Shown: positions 18,595-27,524, counted from the stretch's first letter. The stretch: DNA of 64,000 nucleotides from Sphingobium sp. EP60837 (GCF_001658005.1 NZ_CP015986.1:2109501-2173500), one strand, 5' to 3'. Notes: generated from the letters alone by a model not told the origin. Numbers and translations: made by a program.

Positions 18595-19484
18595 GGATTG
18601 CCGTCACCGGCAAGGCTGGGCAGGTCGTCACCAGCTTGGTCGAGCGTGGAAGCGCGGCCGGGCATGAGGTGATTGCGCTGGGCCGGCCTGAGATGGACTT
18701 GGCCGATCCGACTTCGATTGCCCGCGCGTTCGAGGAGGCGGCACCCGATGCCATCGTCTCGGCGGCGGCTTATACTGCAGTTGACAAGGCGGAGAGCGAA
18801 AGGGACCTCGCCCACGCCGTGAACGGCCGCGGCGCCGGCGCAGTAGCGGAGGCCGCGAGGGCGCTGGGCGTGCCGCTGATCCATATCTCGACCGACTATG
18901 TCTTCGACGGCAGGCTCGATCGGCCCTACGTCGAGAGCGATCCGACCGGACCGACGGGCGTTTATGGCGGGTCCAAGCTGGCGGGAGAGCAGGCGGTGCT
19001 GACTGCCCATGGCGGCAATAGCGCGGTGCTGCGCGTGGCGTGGGTCTATAGCCCGTTCGGCGCGAATTTCGTGAAGACCATGCTGCGCCAGGCCGGTGAC
19101 AGGGACGAGGTGTCCGTCTTAGCCGATCAGCTGGGCAATCCCACCAGCGCGCTCGATATTGCCGATGGCATCATCCGGGTTGCTACCAATTTGGTATCCG
19201 ATAGCTATCCTGAGCTGCGCGGGGTCTTCCACATGACCGCCAGCGGCGAGGGCACCTGGGCCGACTTTGCCGAGGCGATCTTCGCCGCCTCCGCCGCGCG
19301 GGGTGGACCTTCGGCGCGGGTCAAGCGGATCACCACCGCCGACTATCCGACGCTGGCCACCCGGCCACCCAATAGCCGTCTCGATTGCGGCCTGATCGCA
19401 AGGGTGCATGGCGTGGCCTTGCCCGACTGGCGCGGGTCGTTGGAAACTGTGCTAGCCCGGCTGCAACCGGCAGCGGCCCACTGA
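18591..19484 (+). CDS. rfbD: dTDP-4-dehydrorhamnose reductase
   Basis: A 297-residue SDR of the RmlD family. The N-terminal [10 protein letters not shown] binds NADPH, and [10 protein letters not shown] and [10 protein letters not shown] carry the catalytic Thr/Tyr/Lys. The [18 protein letters not shown] substrate loop is present. It reduces the 4-keto group to give dTDP-L-rhamnose. It starts with GTG in a four-base GTGA overlap with rfbB, so translation is coupled. Confidence 0.94.
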   Translation: MRIAVTGKAGQVVTSLVERGSAAGHEVIALGRPEMDLADPTSIARAFEEAAPDAIVSAAAYTAVDKAESERDLAHAVNGRGAGAVAEAARALGVPLIHISTDYVFDGRLDRPYVESDPTGPTGVYGGSKLAGEQAVLTAHGGNSAVLRVAWVYSPFGANFVKTMLRQAGDRDEVSVLADQLGNPTSALDIADGIIRVATNLVSDSYPELRGVFHMTASGEGTWADFAEAIFAASAARGGPSARVKRITTADYPTLATRPPNSRLDCGLIARVHGVALPDWRGSLETVLARLQPAAAH

Positions 19485-19505
19485 CCCACCTAAAAGGAAC
19501 GACGC

Positions 19506-20375
19506 ATGAAGGGTATCATCCTCGCCGGTGGCAGCGGCACCCGCCTTTACCCGATGACGCTGGCGACCTCGAAGCAGCTGATGTCGGTCTATGACAAGCC
19601 GATGATCTATTACCCGCTGAGCACGCTGATGCTGGCGGGTATCCGCGAGGTGCTGATTATCTCCACCCCGCGCGACCTGCCCGCATTCCAGGCGCTGCTG
19701 GGCGATGGGTCGCAGTGGGGCATGCAGTTCGAATTCGCCGAGCAGCCGAGCCCCGACGGGCTCGCGCAGGCCTATATCATCGGCGCCGATTTCGTGGCGG
19801 GGCAGCAGTCGGCATTGATTTTGGGTGACAATATCTATTATGGCCATGGCCTGCCCGAACTGCTCGCCAGCGCATCGTCGCGAAAGCAAGGCGCGAGTGT
19901 CTTCGCTTACCATGTGACCGACCCCGAGCGGTATGGCGTGGTGAGCTTCGATGAGTCCAAAAGGGCCATCAGCATCGAGGAGAAGCCAGCGCGGCCCAAG
20001 TCCAATTGCGCAGTCACCGGGCTTTATTTCTACGACGAGCAGGTGGTGGACATCGCCGCCAATCTGGAGCCGTCCGCTCGTGGTGAGCTGGAGATTACCG
20101 ACGTCAATCGCGTCTATCTGGAGCGCGGGCAGCTCAACGTGGAGATCATGGGGCGCGGCTTCGCCTGGCTGGATACCGGCACGCCCGACAGCCTGCTCGA
20201 TGCGGCGGAGTTCGTGCGCGTTCTCGAAAAGCGGCAGGGCTTTAAGATCGCCAGCCCCGAAGAAATCGCTTTCCGACAAGGCTTTATTGGAGTCGCGGAA
20301 CTGGAGCTCGCGATCGGCAAGCTGGGCAAGTCGGATTATGGCCGCTACCTGCAAGGGATATTAGTGGACGTTTGA
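19506..20375 (+). CDS. rfbA: Glucose-1-phosphate thymidylyltransferase
   Basis: A 289-residue nucleotidyltransferase (RmlA). The N-terminal [15 protein letters not shown] pyrophosphorylase loop, [20 protein letters not shown] and [16 protein letters not shown] are all conserved. It makes dTDP-glucose, the first step for rhamnose. AAAAGGA lies 7 bases upstream of ATG. It is the last gene of rfbCBDA; about 750 bases without a recognisable gene follow. Confidence 0.95.
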   Translation: MKGIILAGGSGTRLYPMTLATSKQLMSVYDKPMIYYPLSTLMLAGIREVLIISTPRDLPAFQALLGDGSQWGMQFEFAEQPSPDGLAQAYIIGADFVAGQQSALILGDNIYYGHGLPELLASASSRKQGASVFAYHVTDPERYGVVSFDESKRAISIEEKPARPKSNCAVTGLYFYDEQVVDIAANLEPSARGELEITDVNRVYLERGQLNVEIMGRGFAWLDTGTPDSLLDAAEFVRVLEKRQGFKIASPEEIAFRQGFIGVAELELAIGKLGKSDYGRYLQGILVDV

Positions 20376-21127
20376 GTAGAGCGTGGGCAGCACCGCCCGC
20401 CTCAGGCAGCTCCTCGAACGAGTCGAAATATGCATCTTTACCCCCTCAGCTGTCGGCAGGCATAGCTCGGCATCGCAGAACTATAGCCCTCCAAGCAACC
20501 GAATTCGGCGAACTCCCTTCTACGCCCCAGCTTTTCAGCAGGTAGAGCTGGTGGATGATGGAGAACAGCTCACGGATCAGTAGGGTTCGCAATTGAAGTC
20601 TGTTGAACCCGGCGCGGCGGTCCTGTTGGTCTGCGGGCAATGTTGCTCGACAAACCGGCAATGGGCATAGGTAGTCGCCAGCTAGAGTGCATAATCGGCA
20701 AAGATCGGCACGGCGTTGACGTCGGGCGTTGCCGTGATCCAGAGCAGGGGATCCCCGAACCGGTTTGCCCGGCGGCCGTTGACAATGCGGTGCAGCCCTC
20801 GGGCCAGTAGAGGCCGATCGCATCGGCTACCCGGCGCGGGAGCGATCCCCGGATTTCCCTTTCGGGCGGCGCGGCCAGGCTGCGCGCGGTGGCCGGGACC
20901 GTCAGATGCAAGGTCGCCAGCGTGGTGCTCGGCAGACTGGGCTTTGTCGGGCGCGCCAAGATGCGCAATTCACCCAAAATTTCCTCAGGATATCAGCGGT
21001 GATCGCCCAGCCAGGCTTTCACGCGCACCGGTCCGCGCCCTCTGCATTCCTGCTCTCAGATGGGGTGAAAACACATTGTCCGGTATTCACCAAACCGGCA
21101 GCAGGCCAGTCTCTCGATAGGCAGGTC
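20376..21127. other. 752-base stretch without a recognisable gene
   Basis: Several open frames cross this stretch on both strands (for example 20570-20977 on the minus strand). None resembles a known family, and their composition (runs of Arg, Pro and Ser) looks like overlap noise. It probably holds remnants at the join between the rhamnose operon and the mobile-element region. Confidence 0.5.
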
Positions 21128-21475
21128 TCATACCAGCGCGCGCTCTCCGTTCTGGACGGTGAGCGCGACAGCCCTGGCGGTCACCGTGCCGTCGATCCGC
21201 AGATTGACATGCGTGCTGTTGAGCCGGATCGCGGACAGGCCTGTTACGGTGACGGTCGCACCCTGGGCGATGATCGTCGGGAAGTCAGAGGTGACGGTGA
21301 GCGGGGCGTTGTCGCCGGTGCAGGTGACGATGCCGCTAGCGCTCGTGCAGGCGGCCTGCGCGGATGAAGCCATGGCCGGCGCGGCAAAGACGCTCACGCT
21401 ACCGAGCAGCGCCCACTTGGACGCGCCATTTCGAATGTTCACCTTGTACTTTATAGCCCCGCAGCCGGCGTACAC
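21128..21475 (-). pseudogene. Autotransporter, N-terminal fragment (signal peptide and passenger start)
   Basis: A 115-residue frame: a long signal peptide (ASKWALLGSVSVFAAPAMAS, cut near AQA-A), then a Ser/Thr/Val-rich beta-type passenger start (VTCTGDNAPLTVTSDFPTII, then GATVTVTGLSAIRLNSTHVN). It stops after GERALV with no passenger or barrel. Autotransporters of this sort are usually over 800 residues. An autotransporter beta-barrel without an N-terminus lies at 31157-31990 on the same strand, but in the wrong order for a simple split. Confidence 0.65.
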
Positions 21476-21657
21476 GGAAGACCCTAGAAGCTTTGATTAA
21501 TTAAGTCGGAGAAACAACTTTATGAGAGATGGAAGTGCTTTTCTTTGAATTGCTGCCAAGGCATCACTGTGACGTGCCGGTTCGCACTTGAAGACTAACT
21601 TGTTAAGGCGCGAAATTGATTTATGGCGCTGCTGGCGGCGCATGATATGGTCCGCCC

Positions 21658-21936
21658 ATGACGCCGATCGAACGCGCCGCCAGGGCAATGTATAATGCTG
21701 TTAAGCCGGAATGGGACTGGAACGATCCAGATGCAGAACTCTTGCGGCGCATGTATAGAGAAAACGCTCGGGCCGCCATCGCTGCCCTTCGCGAACCGGA
21801 CGACCTCATGGTCCAGGCAGGCGCTGAGATCGTCCGACATATTGGAGCGGCGGAATCAGACGAAGCCTTCCTGAACGATGCGGCGAACACTTGGCGATTG
21901 ATGATCGATGCTGCGGTAGCTGAAAGGGAATGCTGA
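21658..21936 (+). CDS. Small hypothetical protein
   Basis: A 92-residue acidic, helical protein (TPIERAARAMYNAVKPEWDW, then YRENARAAIAALREPDDL). I do not recognise a defined family. Similar short Ala/Arg/Glu-rich proteins starting with IERAARAM occur in alphaproteobacterial phages and islands. Its place next to an integrase fits an accessory gene. The start is ATG 21658, with GGTCCGCC before it (weak). The coding call is moderately likely. Confidence 0.5.
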   Translation: MTPIERAARAMYNAVKPEWDWNDPDAELLRRMYRENARAAIAALREPDDLMVQAGAEIVRHIGAAESDEAFLNDAANTWRLMIDAAVAEREC

Positions 21937-22036
21937 TCTCGCAACGCGGCTGGCTGCGCTTTCAGCCGATATTACATTTGGGATGCGGAACCCGCCTAAA
22001 ACTCGGTGATGTTAGGCTTGCACCGAGGGGCGGTGC

Positions 22037-23074
22037 TCAGCTCAACCTGTTGATGGACTCACGCATGTGATCCACGCTGACGCTGGAATAGCGCTGGACC
22101 ATGCGCAGAGACTTCCAGCCGCCCATGTTCATGATTGTGATGAGGTCGATCCCCGCCATGACGCAGTGAGACGCCCAGTGATGGCGCCAGTCATGGACGG
22201 TAAAATCCTCGATCCCAGCGCGCTTGCAGGCGGTCGCATGCTGGTTCTTGATCGGGTTGCCGCCGGGTATGTTAGACCTGCGCGTGTCAGAATAAGGTTT
22301 GCCAAAGCGGTTGAGGAAGACGTGGCCCTGTGTCGGCTGTCCGCGCTTTTCCCAGATCGGCCGAAGGATGTCGAACACGCGAGAATGCATAGGCACAGAC
22401 TTGATGACGGCGTTCTTGCTGTGATTGAGCCGGATCGATCTTTCCTTCATGTCGACCCCTTCGACGCCCCAAGGTATCTGCAAGGCTGTCTGGATACGCG
22501 GACCCTGAAACGCCAGCATGATGATAATGGGCTGGATATGAGGTGAATAGGCTGCGATCAGCCGATCGCGGTCTTTCTTGCTGAGGAAGCACACTCGCTC
22601 ATTGTTGAACGGGATGGCCTTGATCCGCAGGGGCGGGAGGTCGTGCAGATCGTAATTGACATTGATCGCTGCCTGGAACACCGCGCGGTAGCGATCCTGA
22701 CCACCCGGGTCATGGCCGGTGAGGTAAGCGCGGCGAAAATGCTCCCAAGCCTGCTTGGGTTCGCGCAAACTGAAGTCTCCGATCAGGCTGTTAAGTTTCC
22801 CGATGCGCAGGACGTCGGACGCGCAGGGGGGCTTTGCCTTTGTTAGATAGCTGGAAAAGGCATCGGCAATGGTGCCCTGCGCGACGATCGCGGCAGGACC
22901 GAACATCAGCTGTTCGCGCAGATTCGTCTCATGTTCCGCCCTCAGGTGCGACGCAGCATTTGCGTCACTCGTTCTTGAACTGAATTCTTTGACGACGATC
23001 TGCCTATCGCCGAGCGAGACAGTGCCTCGGATATAGTAAATGCGGTTCTTCCCGCGGGCTCGCATGGAGAGCAT
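22037..23074 (-). CDS. Tyrosine recombinase/integrase (island or ICE type), left copy
   Basis: A 345-residue phage-type integrase. An N-terminal Arm-like domain (MLSMRARGKNRIYYIRGTVS) and a core-binding domain (GPAAIVAQGTIADAFSSYLT) precede the catalytic domain. Catalytic residues are the Arg of GPRIQTAL, HDWRHHW (His-x2-Arg), GGWKS (the His/Trp position) and the nucleophile Tyr of VQRYSSVS. The start is ATG 23074, which aligns with the start of the second copy at 49409-50446. Seven differences are seen in the last 96 residues of the two copies. It excises and inserts a DNA element; no adjacent tRNA is seen here. Confidence 0.9.
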   Translation of the reverse strand: MLSMRARGKNRIYYIRGTVSLGDRQIVVKEFSSRTSDANAASHLRAEHETNLREQLMFGPAAIVAQGTIADAFSSYLTKAKPPCASDVLRIGKLNSLIGDFSLREPKQAWEHFRRAYLTGHDPGGQDRYRAVFQAAINVNYDLHDLPPLRIKAIPFNNERVCFLSKKDRDRLIAAYSPHIQPIIIMLAFQGPRIQTALQIPWGVEGVDMKERSIRLNHSKNAVIKSVPMHSRVFDILRPIWEKRGQPTQGHVFLNRFGKPYSDTRRSNIPGGNPIKNQHATACKRAGIEDFTVHDWRHHWASHCVMAGIDLITIMNMGGWKSLRMVQRYSSVSVDHMRESINRLS

Positions 23075-23373
23075 GTGATTTTTTCCAATAGCAGTTGGTA
23101 CTGTTCCTCCGTCGCGCGAATCTGTCCGCACGCATGAACATAGGGCACGCCATGTTTCTTGAAGATCCGGCGCATCCATTTCGTCGGCTCGCTACTAGTC
23201 ATGCTGAACCTAGCGAGGATGTCACGCGGAGTGAGAAGTGGCTTTAAACCAGCGGCAGCGCATCCATGACTCTGCGGTTGCCCTCCATTAGCATCACAGG
23301 CTGTGAATGGAGTGCGAGCACCCGAAGCGGGTGACTTTTGCTTTGGGCCCAAACGGTGTTTAGATGACACCAT
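22942..23373 (-). CDS. Small putative DNA-binding protein upstream of the integrase
   Basis: A 143-residue frame whose middle (LTPRDILARFSMTSSEPTKW, then RRIFKKHGVPYVHACGQIRA) looks like an excisionase/AlpA-type winged helix with a recognition wing. It overlaps the integrase start by about 130 bases in another frame; the last ~45 residues may therefore be meaningless, or the true protein may be shorter. The DNA corresponding to its core is also found, degraded, upstream of the second integrase (about 50480-50560). That supports a real accessory gene that once accompanied this integrase. Confidence 0.4.
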   Translation of the reverse strand: MVSSKHRLGPKQKSPASGARTPFTACDANGGQPQSHGCAAAGLKPLLTPRDILARFSMTSSEPTKWMRRIFKKHGVPYVHACGQIRATEEQYQLLLEKITCSPCEPAGRTAFTISEALSRSAIGRSSSKNSVQERVTQMLRRT

Positions 23374-23947
23374 GGAGCGAGCTCCTGTACCTGTGGCGGC
23401 ATTCGCGTAAAATCGGGATTGCCTGCGTTCGGTCGCTAAAAAGATTGATCTGCGACCGGGCTTCCTTGATCAGGCATTGCGCTTTGGCCATGCCTCGCTC
23501 AGGCGGAGACATTCCGTCGAACATCATCCAGTAAACGCGCCCAGGCATTTGTATGGAATTCCTGCGCCGCCTCCAATCAGGCATGGTCGGCCGACTGCCC
23601 GATTGCATGAAGATCGATAGGCGGGTGCGGAAGATCATCATCGATCGTCCTTCCCTCCCACGGAAGGATCCCATCCAAGCCACTTTCGAAAGTGGCTTAG
23701 CGAGAGGATCAATATGCCGCTCGCGACAATGTGTGCGGATAGTTATTAGGTCGGGGGCCTTCCGTGATCGCTCGGAAACCCATTTTGCCACCATCGCAAA
23801 AGACTGGCTGAACGAACCTGCCAGATCGGACCGGCCAAAGCTGATTTGGCCGCGATGACTACAAGCAGAACCGCCAAAATAAGAGGTGGTGGCAAGGCGC
23901 TGGAGATGCCCTCGAATTTCTTCGTTAAGCTTGATCACGACAGACAT
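23360..23947 (-). CDS. Hypothetical protein, doubtful
   Basis: A 195-residue frame beginning MSVVIKLNEEIRGHLQRLAT and ending 14 bases inside the next frame downstream, an operon-like overlap. No family is recognised, and the middle (DWRRRRNSIQ) has a non-coding flavour. It spans the 22-bp palindrome at 23677-23698. It may be a real island gene or chance. Confidence 0.3.
   Translation of the reverse strand: MSVVIKLNEEIRGHLQRLATTSYFGGSACSHRGQISFGRSDLAGSFSQSFAMVAKWVSERSRKAPDLITIRTHCRERHIDPLAKPLSKVAWMGSFRGREGRSMMIFRTRLSIFMQSGSRPTMPDWRRRRNSIQMPGRVYWMMFDGMSPPERGMAKAQCLIKEARSQINLFSDRTQAIPILRECRHRYRSSLHGVI
23677..23698. repeat. Perfect 22-bp palindrome
   Basis: AAGCCACTTTC followed directly by GAAAGTGGCTT, without mismatch. 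It could be an operator or a recombination-associated site near the integrase. Confidence 0.85.
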
Positions 23948-24535
23948 AAGAAACCCTTTTTAAGGGCCTGCCCGCCAAAGCTTTGATATCATAGCAACAC
24001 CGCGATCACCGGGAAAGAGCGCTGAGAGAGTGGCTGAAAGTTTTTTAGGATCGCGATGCCGTCCCCTTGCGATCGAACCGATAGGAAGAGGCCATTTTCG
24101 GTGGTTGCGTGGTTTTTGACACCTAAAGTTACCGCAAGGTCAAGTTCGGCCGTGCCAAGGAGCGGCGCATCATGGCCGACGGTCTCCACGATCCGGGTGT
24201 CTGGCTGATGGGATGCGGAGCGCTGCGGCAGGCAGCGCGAAGATTGTGGCTGCGGACAGCGCGCGGGACGCGATGGCGTCTGTTTGATGTCTGATCGGCC
24301 TCCGGCGCGGCGGGGGTGGGCGTCGCTGCCCTCTAGTCCCACCGCGGCGAGCCGCAAGTCGGGGCTTCGCCCCAACTCCTCCACTGCGTTGCGGCCCTGC
24401 AAGCCACCCCATTGCCCAAGCGCAATGGGGACCCCGGGGGTGCTGCCCGCCTCATGTCGGTGGGACTGCCGGTCCGCTCCTGCCGCCCACCCCCGCCGTT
24501 CCGGCGGCCGGTGCGATGCGGGAAGGAGAAAGGAA
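23948..24535. other. Upstream region of the ardC operon
   Basis: About 590 bases with little coding evidence. It contains a hairpin at 24407-24430 (CCCCATTG, loop, CAATGGGG), a shorter one at 24361-24373 (GGGGC TTC GCCCC) and a very GC-rich, purine-poor leader before ardC. A possible 40-residue frame lies at 24172-24294. The structure suggests a long leader or an upstream terminator. Confidence 0.4.
24172..24294 (+). CDS. Possible 40-residue protein
   Basis: The frame begins MADGLHDPGVWLMGCGALRQ and ends RWRLFDV, with GGAG twelve bases before ATG. The open frame also continues upstream (VKFGRAKERRI). I do not recognise it. It may be the C-terminal end of a truncated gene. Confidence 0.2.
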   Translation: MADGLHDPGVWLMGCGALRQAARRLWLRTARGTRWRLFDV

Positions 24536-25453
24536 ATGGGGTATCAGGATAAGGGACGGACCGGCGCCACCCTCTATAGTGAGGTGACGGATCGGATCAT
24601 CGCGCAGATCGAGGAAGGCACCTTGCCTTGGGTGCGGCCATGGGATGATGGCAGGGCGGCATTGGGTCTGCCCCGCAATGCCGGGACGGGAAGGCGTTAC
24701 TCGGGGATCAATGTGCTGATCCTGTGGAGCCGCTTGTTCGAGGAAGGTTACGGGTCGCAGCGCTGGCTGACCTATGCCCAAGCGCAGGCCATGGGCGGCA
24801 ATGTCCGCAAGGGGGAGCGGGGCACTACCGTCTGCTATGCGGATCGGTTCACCCCCAAGGAGGGCGACACCGTTCCGAGCGGCCCGGATGGCGAGCCGCG
24901 ACAGATTGCCTTCTTGAAGCGCTTCACCGTCTTCAACATCGACCAGTGCGATGGATTGGGCGAACGGGCCACGGCCGCCGTCACCACATGGAATGAGGCG
25001 CTGACCCTTCCCATTGCGCAAACGCTGATCGAGGCGACGGGGGCGGACATACGGGTCGGCGGCGGGGAGGCCTATTACGCCCCGCAGGATGACTATATTC
25101 GCGTGCCCCGGCCCGAACATTTCCATGAGCCGATCAATTGGTTTCGCACAGCGCTCCACGAGCTGGGGCATTGGACCGGGCATCGTTCACGGCTGGATCG
25201 GCTCCCCGATACCGGCTTTGGCAGTCCAGCCTATGCGCGGGAGGAACTGATAGCCGAATTGGCCAGCGCCTTCCTCTGCGCGGAATTGGGCATCGTGCCG
25301 ACTGTCCGTCATGCCGACTATCTGGGCGCATGGCTTTCCGTTCTGCGGGAGGACAGCAAGGCGATCTTTCGCGCCGCCAGTCAGGCCAGCAAGGCCGCCG
25401 ACTATCTCCTCGCCTTCGGGCAAGGGGAAGAGCAGCAGGAGGAAGCGGCATGA
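24536..25453 (+). CDS. ardC: ArdC-type antirestriction protein with zincin domain
   Basis: A 305-residue protein. The N-terminal ArdC domain (LYSEVTDRIIAQIEEGTLPW, then YSGINVLILW) binds single-stranded DNA in characterised homologues. The C-terminal MPTase domain has the metal-binding HELGHWTGH (about residue 207) and a downstream Glu (EELIAELASAFL). Such proteins protect incoming plasmid or ICE DNA from restriction during conjugation. ATG 24536 follows a strong GGAAGGAGAAAGGA site; upstream in-frame codons were rejected. It overlaps the next gene by four bases (ATGA). This is a typical early-transfer gene of a conjugative element. Confidence 0.9.
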   Translation: MGYQDKGRTGATLYSEVTDRIIAQIEEGTLPWVRPWDDGRAALGLPRNAGTGRRYSGINVLILWSRLFEEGYGSQRWLTYAQAQAMGGNVRKGERGTTVCYADRFTPKEGDTVPSGPDGEPRQIAFLKRFTVFNIDQCDGLGERATAAVTTWNEALTLPIAQTLIEATGADIRVGGGEAYYAPQDDYIRVPRPEHFHEPINWFRTALHELGHWTGHRSRLDRLPDTGFGSPAYAREELIAELASAFLCAELGIVPTVRHADYLGAWLSVLREDSKAIFRAASQASKAADYLLAFGQGEEQQEEAA

Positions 25454-25668
25454 CCCACGATCCCCATGCCGCAGCGCGGCAGCGCTATCGCGCGGCGCTG
25501 GCCGGGCTTCCTGCTATCCCCCGCATCGTCTTCCTGCTGCACAGCCTCGATTGCCTGAATTATGAGCAGATCGCCTTCCGCATCGGAGAGGATGTGGGCG
25601 CGGTGGAACGGCATTTTGCCACCGCGCTCAAACATTTGGTGCGGGAGATAGACGGGCCTTCGCAATGA
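25450..25668 (+). CDS. Small sigma-70 region-4-like helix-turn-helix protein
   Basis: A 72-residue protein: a helix (ARQRYRAALAGLPAIPRIVF), then LLHSLDCLNYEQIAFRIGED with VGAVERHFATALKHL. The pattern 'shared Leu, then nYeqIA.riG..vgaVe' is that of region 4 of ECF-type sigma factors, without region 2. It may bind DNA as a regulator rather than act as a full sigma factor. It is translationally coupled to ardC through an ATGA overlap, and its own stop overlaps an in-frame ATG of the next gene. Confidence 0.7.
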   Translation: MTHDPHAAARQRYRAALAGLPAIPRIVFLLHSLDCLNYEQIAFRIGEDVGAVERHFATALKHLVREIDGPSQ

Positions 25669-25751
25669 TACGCCATTTTGGCGATAGTCTCCCGGCCGCG
25701 CCCGTTCATCTTCATTTGGTGGACGGGCGCTGTTTGGGTAGGAGGGGGGCG

Positions 25752-26666
25752 ATGCGCACCGACCTCGACCATCTTCCTCCTGCCAAGCAGCGCGAACTTG
25801 AGCGCGTAGTGCAGATCATCTTCGAGGAATTCGGGGACGCCAACAATCTCGCCACCGGCAAGCGCAAGGCGGGCCGCATCCACAAGATCATCCTCTATGG
25901 CAGCTATGCGCGGGGCGGATGGGTGGACGAGCCGCACACCGCCAAGGGCTACAAGTCGGACTATGACCTGCTTATCATCGTCAACCAGAAGGAACTCACC
26001 GACCGGGTCCAATATTGGGAGAAGACCGACGAACGGCTGATGCGCGAACTGGCCATCACCCAGACCCTCAAGACCCCGGTGAACTTCATCGTCCACACCT
26101 TGCAGGAGGTGAATGACGGGCTGGCGCATGGGCGCTATTTCTTCATGGACGTCGCCGGGGAGGGGATCGCCCTCTATCAGGCCGACGCCAGCGAACTGCA
26201 CAAGCCCCGGCCAAAAACGCCAGCGCAAGCGCTGGCCATGGCGAAGGAATATTTTGATGAGTGGTTTCCTTCGGCCGGAGGATTTCAGCGGAACGCCGGT
26301 TATGCTGTGCGAGACGGCGACAAGAAACTTGCCGCCTTCCTATATCATCAGGCCGCCGAACGGCTGTATCACGCGGTGCTATTGGTAACGACCTTTTACA
26401 CCCCTCACGTCCACAATCTGGGCTTCCTCCGCACCCAAGCCGAGCGCCTCGATTTCCGCCTGTTCAACGTCTGGCCGCGCGACACGCGGGCCGAGCGGTC
26501 GATGTTCGAGAAGCTGAAGGACGCCTATGTGAAGGCGCGCTATTCCAAGCATTATACGATCAGTGAGGAAGAGCTGAGCTGGCTTGGAACCCAGGTCGAG
26601 GAGCTGGGCCGCGTCGTCCATATCGTCTGTAGCGAGAAGATCGCCGCCCTTGAGGCAGCCCTCTAG
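25752..26666 (+). CDS. MNT-HEPN fusion: nucleotidyltransferase plus HEPN domain
   Basis: A 304-residue protein. Residues 45-80 are a minimal nucleotidyltransferase (ILYGSYARGG at 47-56, SDYDLLII at 69-76); the GSYARG and D-x-D pair bind nucleotide and metal. Residues about 160-300 form a HEPN domain (AAFLYHQAAERLYHAVLLVT, then HVHNLGFLRTQAERL and KARYSKHYTISEEEL). The canonical HEPN RNase motif R-x4-6-H is not clearly present (R263-YSK-H267 has only three residues between), so RNase activity is uncertain. MNT/HEPN pairs are known as type VII toxin-antitoxin systems in which the MNT AMPylates the HEPN toxin; fused forms are common on islands. GGAGGGGGG precedes ATG 25752; a longer form from 25665 is possible. 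Confidence 0.75.
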   Translation: MRTDLDHLPPAKQRELERVVQIIFEEFGDANNLATGKRKAGRIHKIILYGSYARGGWVDEPHTAKGYKSDYDLLIIVNQKELTDRVQYWEKTDERLMRELAITQTLKTPVNFIVHTLQEVNDGLAHGRYFFMDVAGEGIALYQADASELHKPRPKTPAQALAMAKEYFDEWFPSAGGFQRNAGYAVRDGDKKLAAFLYHQAAERLYHAVLLVTTFYTPHVHNLGFLRTQAERLDFRLFNVWPRDTRAERSMFEKLKDAYVKARYSKHYTISEEELSWLGTQVEELGRVVHIVCSEKIAALEAAL

Positions 26667-27058
26667 CCGGTGATGAAATTCTTGAGCGCTCGCAGGTCGC
26701 GGGTGATCCACTTCGCATCGCGGGCGAACATCTCATCATCCATGCCGGGCTGACGGAACAGCGTCAGCATCACCTCCGCCCCGTCGCCATTCTGGATGAC
26801 GCGGAGGGGGACATGGATTTCCTGACCATCCCCCGTATCGACGAAATGATCCATCACCCCACAGTCGTTATGGGGGGTGAACCGGATCGAGATCGGTCCT
26901 TCCGGGCCATCGGCGAACCATTGGTCGCCCTCCTGTCGGAGGTCGGATTCGGCGAGGCCCGATGCCCATTTGGGGAAGACTTCGGGCCGCCAGATCGCTT
27001 CGTAGAGCGCCTGCCACTCGCGGTTGATCGATATACTGTAGGTGCGCGCGGGCAGCAT
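26663..27058 (-). CDS. SRPBCC-family (START-like) small protein
   Basis: A 131-residue protein with the helix-grip pattern of SRPBCC domains: it begins YSISINREWQALYEAIWRPE, with VFPKWASGLAESDLR and an HVPLRVIQNGDGAEVMLTLF strand pair, and a long C-terminal helix (MFARDAKWITRDLRALKNFI). Members bind hydrophobic ligands or act in stress; the ligand is unknown. It converges on the MNT-HEPN gene, sharing a CTAG at the stops (26663-26666). Confidence 0.7.
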   Translation of the reverse strand: MLPARTYSISINREWQALYEAIWRPEVFPKWASGLAESDLRQEGDQWFADGPEGPISIRFTPHNDCGVMDHFVDTGDGQEIHVPLRVIQNGDGAEVMLTLFRQPGMDDEMFARDAKWITRDLRALKNFITG

Positions 27059-27274
27059 GGCGCCGGTCCTCTTTCTGGTTCGAATGCCGACAGCGGTTAG
27101 CGCCGTTGGGCCGCGCTGTCACCGACCGGACCGAAGTGTTGCGCCCCAGAACTTGAAAGCGGACGCAGCGGCAAGCCGCTGCGAAGTGTCCGACGCACGG
27201 CCAAGGCCGAGTGTAATGCACCTTACGCACGGCTGCTGCGGAAAAATGTTTATATATTTCAGTAAGATATGACA

Positions 27275-27410
27275 AAATACAGGTATTCGCCGTTTCGGCT
27301 TGCGCGCATACACGTATTCCCGTCAGGCAACGATATCCGGCCTATCTTGTTGCGATATATGGATAATTCATCGAGAATACGCGTCTTCGCTGAGGCGAAT
27401 ACGCGTATTC
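27275..27410. promoter_or_regulatory. Array of four GAATAC-N2-GTATTC palindromes
   Basis: Sites are 27275-27288 (AAATAC AG GTATTC), 27306-27319 (GCATAC AC GTATTC), 27375-27388 (GAATAC GC GTCTTC) and 27397-27410 (GAATAC GC GTATTC, perfect). Each of the first three departs from the consensus by one base. Centre spacings are 31, 69 and 22 bp. The array ends 115 bp before a ribbon-helix-helix gene, whose product is an obvious candidate ligand. Confidence 0.7.
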
Positions 27411-27506
27411 CGCCAGATCGGCGAAAGTTGTTGGCGGAAGCGCCTTGTCGCCCGCTTTACGGCGCTCAGCGCCTGATGATATAAGCTCTTTCCTGGCGGA
27501 CAGATC

Positions 27507-27520
27507 ATTACGAAAGTAAT
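27507..27520. promoter_or_regulatory. Small palindrome over the translation start region
   Basis: ATTAC GAAA GTAAT ends five bases before ATG 27525 and covers the only GA-rich ribosome-binding sequence (GAAAG). It could hide the site in a short hairpin or bind a repressor. Confidence 0.4.
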
Positions 27521-27524
27521 TGTC

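Larger units (their letters stand above)
27059..27524. other. Non-coding control region of the transfer operon
   Basis: This 466-base stretch is AT-richer than its neighbours and carries four copies of a 14-bp palindrome (27275-27410), a GCAAC/GTTGC inverted pair around 27326-27352 and a small palindrome against the start codon at 27507-27520. No gene is seen. It is a candidate operator, partition or oriT-like region. Confidence 0.5.

Noticed and set aside
20570..20977. 135-codon minus-strand frame after the rhamnose operon
   Set aside because: No family, no convincing start site, and other frames in the same place are equally open.
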